A DNA stretch of 6,618 nucleotides from assembly GCA_044372405.1 (NCBI GenBank), contig JBILRW010000056.1, forward strand, positions 1-6,618. Direction: 5' to 3'. This document shows positions 5,287 to 6,618 of the stretch, piece after piece. The notes below the pieces were generated by a model. The model was not told the origin of the DNA. It made no database searches and was given only the letters and a program-made list of their open reading frames with translations. This stretch comes from CANGYM01 sp044372405 (GTDB lineage Bacteria > Pseudomonadota > Alphaproteobacteria > JAJTHO01 > CANGYM01). The position numbers and the translations under genes are program-made. The first letter of the stretch is position 1. Each line of letters starts with the position of its first letter.

Positions 5287-5745
5287 TTAAAATTTTGGAG
5301 ATTTGGATAAAACAACAACCCGGGGCTGCTGACCAGCATGGGGGTGTTCGCTACCGGCAAAAATGTGCAGGTTTTTGGAGAGCTGCTCGCGCGCCAGGGG
5401 ACTTTCCTTGGGCATCATCCGCTCAACAGCTTTATACAGCAAGCGTTCAGGGTGCTTTCCGTTTAAAATGGTTCCCCAGGCGCGTTCCTTGATCCCGCCA
5501 GGATAGCCGGTGTGCCAGTAAAAACGGTTTTGCTCTAACTTTTTACCCGTCACCCGAATTTTTTCGGCGTTGATCACAATAATGCGATCCCCGTCATTGG
5601 TGTGGGGGGTAAAGGTCGGCTTGTGCTTTCCCCGAATAATTTTCGCCAGTTGAGACGCCAGACGGCCCAAAACCTGGTTTTCAGCATCCACAATCAGCCA
5701 CTCGGCCTTAACATTCGCGGGCTTTTGAACAAAACATTTTTGCAT
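5287..5745 (-). CDS. rplM: 50S ribosomal protein L13
   Basis: L13 binds 23S rRNA early in large-subunit assembly. The 152-residue product shows the expected core: WLIVDAENQVLGRLAS (16-31), IIRGKHKPTFTPH (36-48), HTGYPGG (78-84), HPERLLYKAVERMMPK (98-113) and GSEHPHAGQQP (131-141). Length is normal for the family. The ATG at 5743-5745 gives the expected N-terminus, although the bases before it show no Shine-Dalgarno, so initiation may depend on an unstructured A/T-rich leader. It is the first gene of the rplM-rpsI unit and starts 114 nt after the tolA stop. Confidence 0.98.
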   Translation of the reverse strand: MQKCFVQKPANVKAEWLIVDAENQVLGRLASQLAKIIRGKHKPTFTPHTNDGDRIIVINAEKIRVTGKKLEQNRFYWHTGYPGGIKERAWGTILNGKHPERLLYKAVERMMPKESPLAREQLSKNLHIFAGSEHPHAGQQPRVVVLSKSPKF

Positions 5746-5779
5746 GACAGGAACGACAATTTTTTAACAAAGAAAGAGA

Positions 5780-5808
5780 CATCTACGCCATTTGCGCCCC
5801 AAATGCAA
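5780..5808 (-). promoter_or_regulatory. Weak sigma70-like promoter candidate for rplM-rpsI
   Basis: On the minus strand, TTGCAT (5808-5803, 3 of 6 to the -35 consensus) lies 17 nt before TAGATG (5785-5780, 4 of 6 to the -10 consensus). It would give a leader of about 28 nt before the rplM ATG. Spacing and position are right but the boxes are poor, so this is only the best candidate in the 114-nt gap. Confidence 0.25.
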
Positions 5809-5859
5809 CAGGAAAATAATGGATTCGGAGTGGTTTTTTGTTATTACCCCACCCCTTTG

Positions 5860-6618
5860 TTATCCCCCCACCAACCCCCGGGGATCAAAGCGCAACAGCA
5901 GGGTTTTCCACGTTTTGTACTGATCCTGGGGAAAGGCAAAGGGTTGGCACCGGGGGTCCAGCACAGCCCGCAGCGCATTTTCCTCCGCCACACGAACGGC
6001 GCGGTTGCTGCCCGATCGCGAATCAACAATTTTGGCCTGATCCACCGTTCCATCACGATTCATTTCCACCCGAACGGACACAATCAGGTTTTCCGCATCC
6101 TGAGACCCCGCCTGGACATTCCAGCATCCTGCCAGTTGATTTTGAAATTTGGACAACACATCTTCCCCCACGGCCTGCGCCAATTCCCCCGCATCCGCCG
6201 CATCGGGGGTATCATCCGCCGTGGGCCGCATCAGTTTTGACGGGGGCTCGTCCGTTTTCACCTGATTTAACGCCTGCTTCATGCTGTCGGCAAAGGAAAG
6301 CTCCTTGGTTTTTTTGGGTGCCTCTTTTTTCTTATCGTCCGTTTTTTTGGTGTCTTTTTTGTCGGTTTTGGGGGTGGGCTCTTTTTCCTTTTCCGGCGAT
6401 ACATCCCTCAGCAATCGCTCGGGCTTGGGGGCAACCTCGGGTTTCGGTTTGGGGTCCGGTTTGGGTATGGGTTTTGGTTCTGGCTTGGGCTCTGGTTTCG
6501 GGGGTTCTGGTTTGGGCTCAGGCTTGGGCTCAGGCTTGGGCTCAGGTTTCGGTTCTGGTTCCGGCTTCGGATCGGGTTTGGGTTCCGGCCTTATTTCGGG
6601 TTCGGGTTTGGGGGGTTG
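5860..6618 (-). CDS. tolA: TolA-like cell envelope protein, C-terminal part (start outside window)
   Basis: TolA is anchored in the inner membrane, spans the periplasm and links the TolQR motor to TolB/Pal to keep the envelope intact during constriction. The frame stays open to the window edge, so 252 residues are visible and the N-terminal anchor is missing. Visible residues 1-66 are a Pro-rich linker of alternating KP and EP units, followed by a Lys/Asp/Glu-rich stretch (about 72-108) and a TolA/TonB-type C-terminal domain (about 147-252). That domain has the alphaproteobacterial pattern: QLAGCWNV, VEMNRDGTV, AEENALRAV, a second cysteine in DPRCQPF, then W and LLLRFDPRG near the end. The two cysteines (visible residues 165 and 224) would form the usual disulfide. 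The gene is followed by rplM, whereas tolB is the usual neighbour. A TonB-like protein is the alternative. Confidence 0.85.
   Translation of the reverse strand, partial: QPPKPEPEIRPEPKPDPKPEPEPKPEPKPEPKPEPKPEPPKPEPKPEPKPIPKPDPKPKPEVAPKPERLLRDVSPEKEKEPTPKTDKKDTKKTDDKKKEAPKKTKELSFADSMKQALNQVKTDEPPSKLMRPTADDTPDAADAGELAQAVGEDVLSKFQNQLAGCWNVQAGSQDAENLIVSVRVEMNRDGTVDQAKIVDSRSGSNRAVRVAEENALRAVLDPRCQPFAFPQDQYKTWKTLLLRFDPRGLVGG
6421..6618 (-). repeat. KP/EP-coding low-complexity repeat in tolA
   Basis: These bases encode a linker in which proline occupies nearly every second position and alternates with Lys and Glu (blocks of PEPKPEPKPEPKP). The DNA is correspondingly repetitive, with six-base units such as GGCTCA and GGCTTG recurring on the plus strand. 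Such linkers form stiff, extended rods suited to crossing the periplasm. The repetition makes the length prone to slippage and the upstream boundary lies outside the window. Confidence 0.85.

Noticed and set aside
5860..6414. Taking TTG at 6412-6414 as the start of the TolA-like gene (184 residues).
   Set aside because: The frame is open to the window edge and encodes a Pro/Lys/Glu linker typical of TolA upstream of this codon; starting here would also remove the membrane anchor.
1..6618. tRNA, rRNA or riboswitch genes.
   Set aside because: I saw no tRNA cloverleaf signatures (such as GGTTCGAATCC), no rRNA segments and no known riboswitch core on either strand.

Overview
The window reads as part of an alphaproteobacterial chromosome. 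The evidence is an alphaproteobacterial-type TolA C-terminal domain, a DUF3576 lipoprotein (a family I know from alphaproteobacteria), an N-terminally extended ribosomal protein S9, and a CcmF (System I cytochrome c maturation) homologue. Every supported gene lies on the minus strand, so transcription runs from the right edge to the left. Some gene groups look scattered: tolA is followed by ribosomal genes and not by tolB, and ccmF has no ccm neighbour. That suits a rearranged or reduced genome, but genus cannot be read from the sequence.

In order of transcription: (1) 6618-5860, the 3' part of tolA, a Pro/Lys/Glu linker followed by a TolA C-terminal domain; its start is outside the window. 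(2) 5745-4834, rplM and rpsI (L13 and S9) separated by 18 nt. (3) 4746-4357, a small secreted protein with four cysteines that I do not recognise. (4) 4356-3802, a 555-nt gene-free gap. (5) 3801-2096, a DUF3576 lipoprotein and a membrane-anchored protein of the divergent polysaccharide deacetylase (YibQ-like) family, joined by a GTGA stop/start overlap. (6) 2095-1957, a gap containing a palindromic dispersed-type repeat (GTCATTGCGAGC class). (7) 1956-169, ccmF. (8) 168-1, a short non-coding end with a G/C-rich hairpin.

The most unusual part is the 555-nt gap. A gene-free segment of about 393 bp (3936-4328) is bounded by imperfect terminal inverted repeats (14 of 15 bp at the tips) and directly flanked by a near-perfect 9-bp direct repeat (8 of 9). 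That is the layout of a small non-autonomous transposable element (MITE-like). Inside are three consecutive stem-loops, one with 21-bp perfect arms and one with 28-bp arms (26 matches), plus an intrinsic-terminator-like hairpin. Just outside its left end are a 13-bp tandem repeat (about 2.8 copies) and a good sigma70-like promoter for the DUF3576 gene, so the element seems to have landed in the upstream regulatory region of that operon.

Functionally, most non-ribosomal genes act in the envelope: TolA (Tol-Pal envelope integrity), a putative outer-membrane lipoprotein, a periplasmic deacetylase-fold protein with degenerate metal-site motifs, a cysteine-containing exported protein, and the CcmF haem lyase component.
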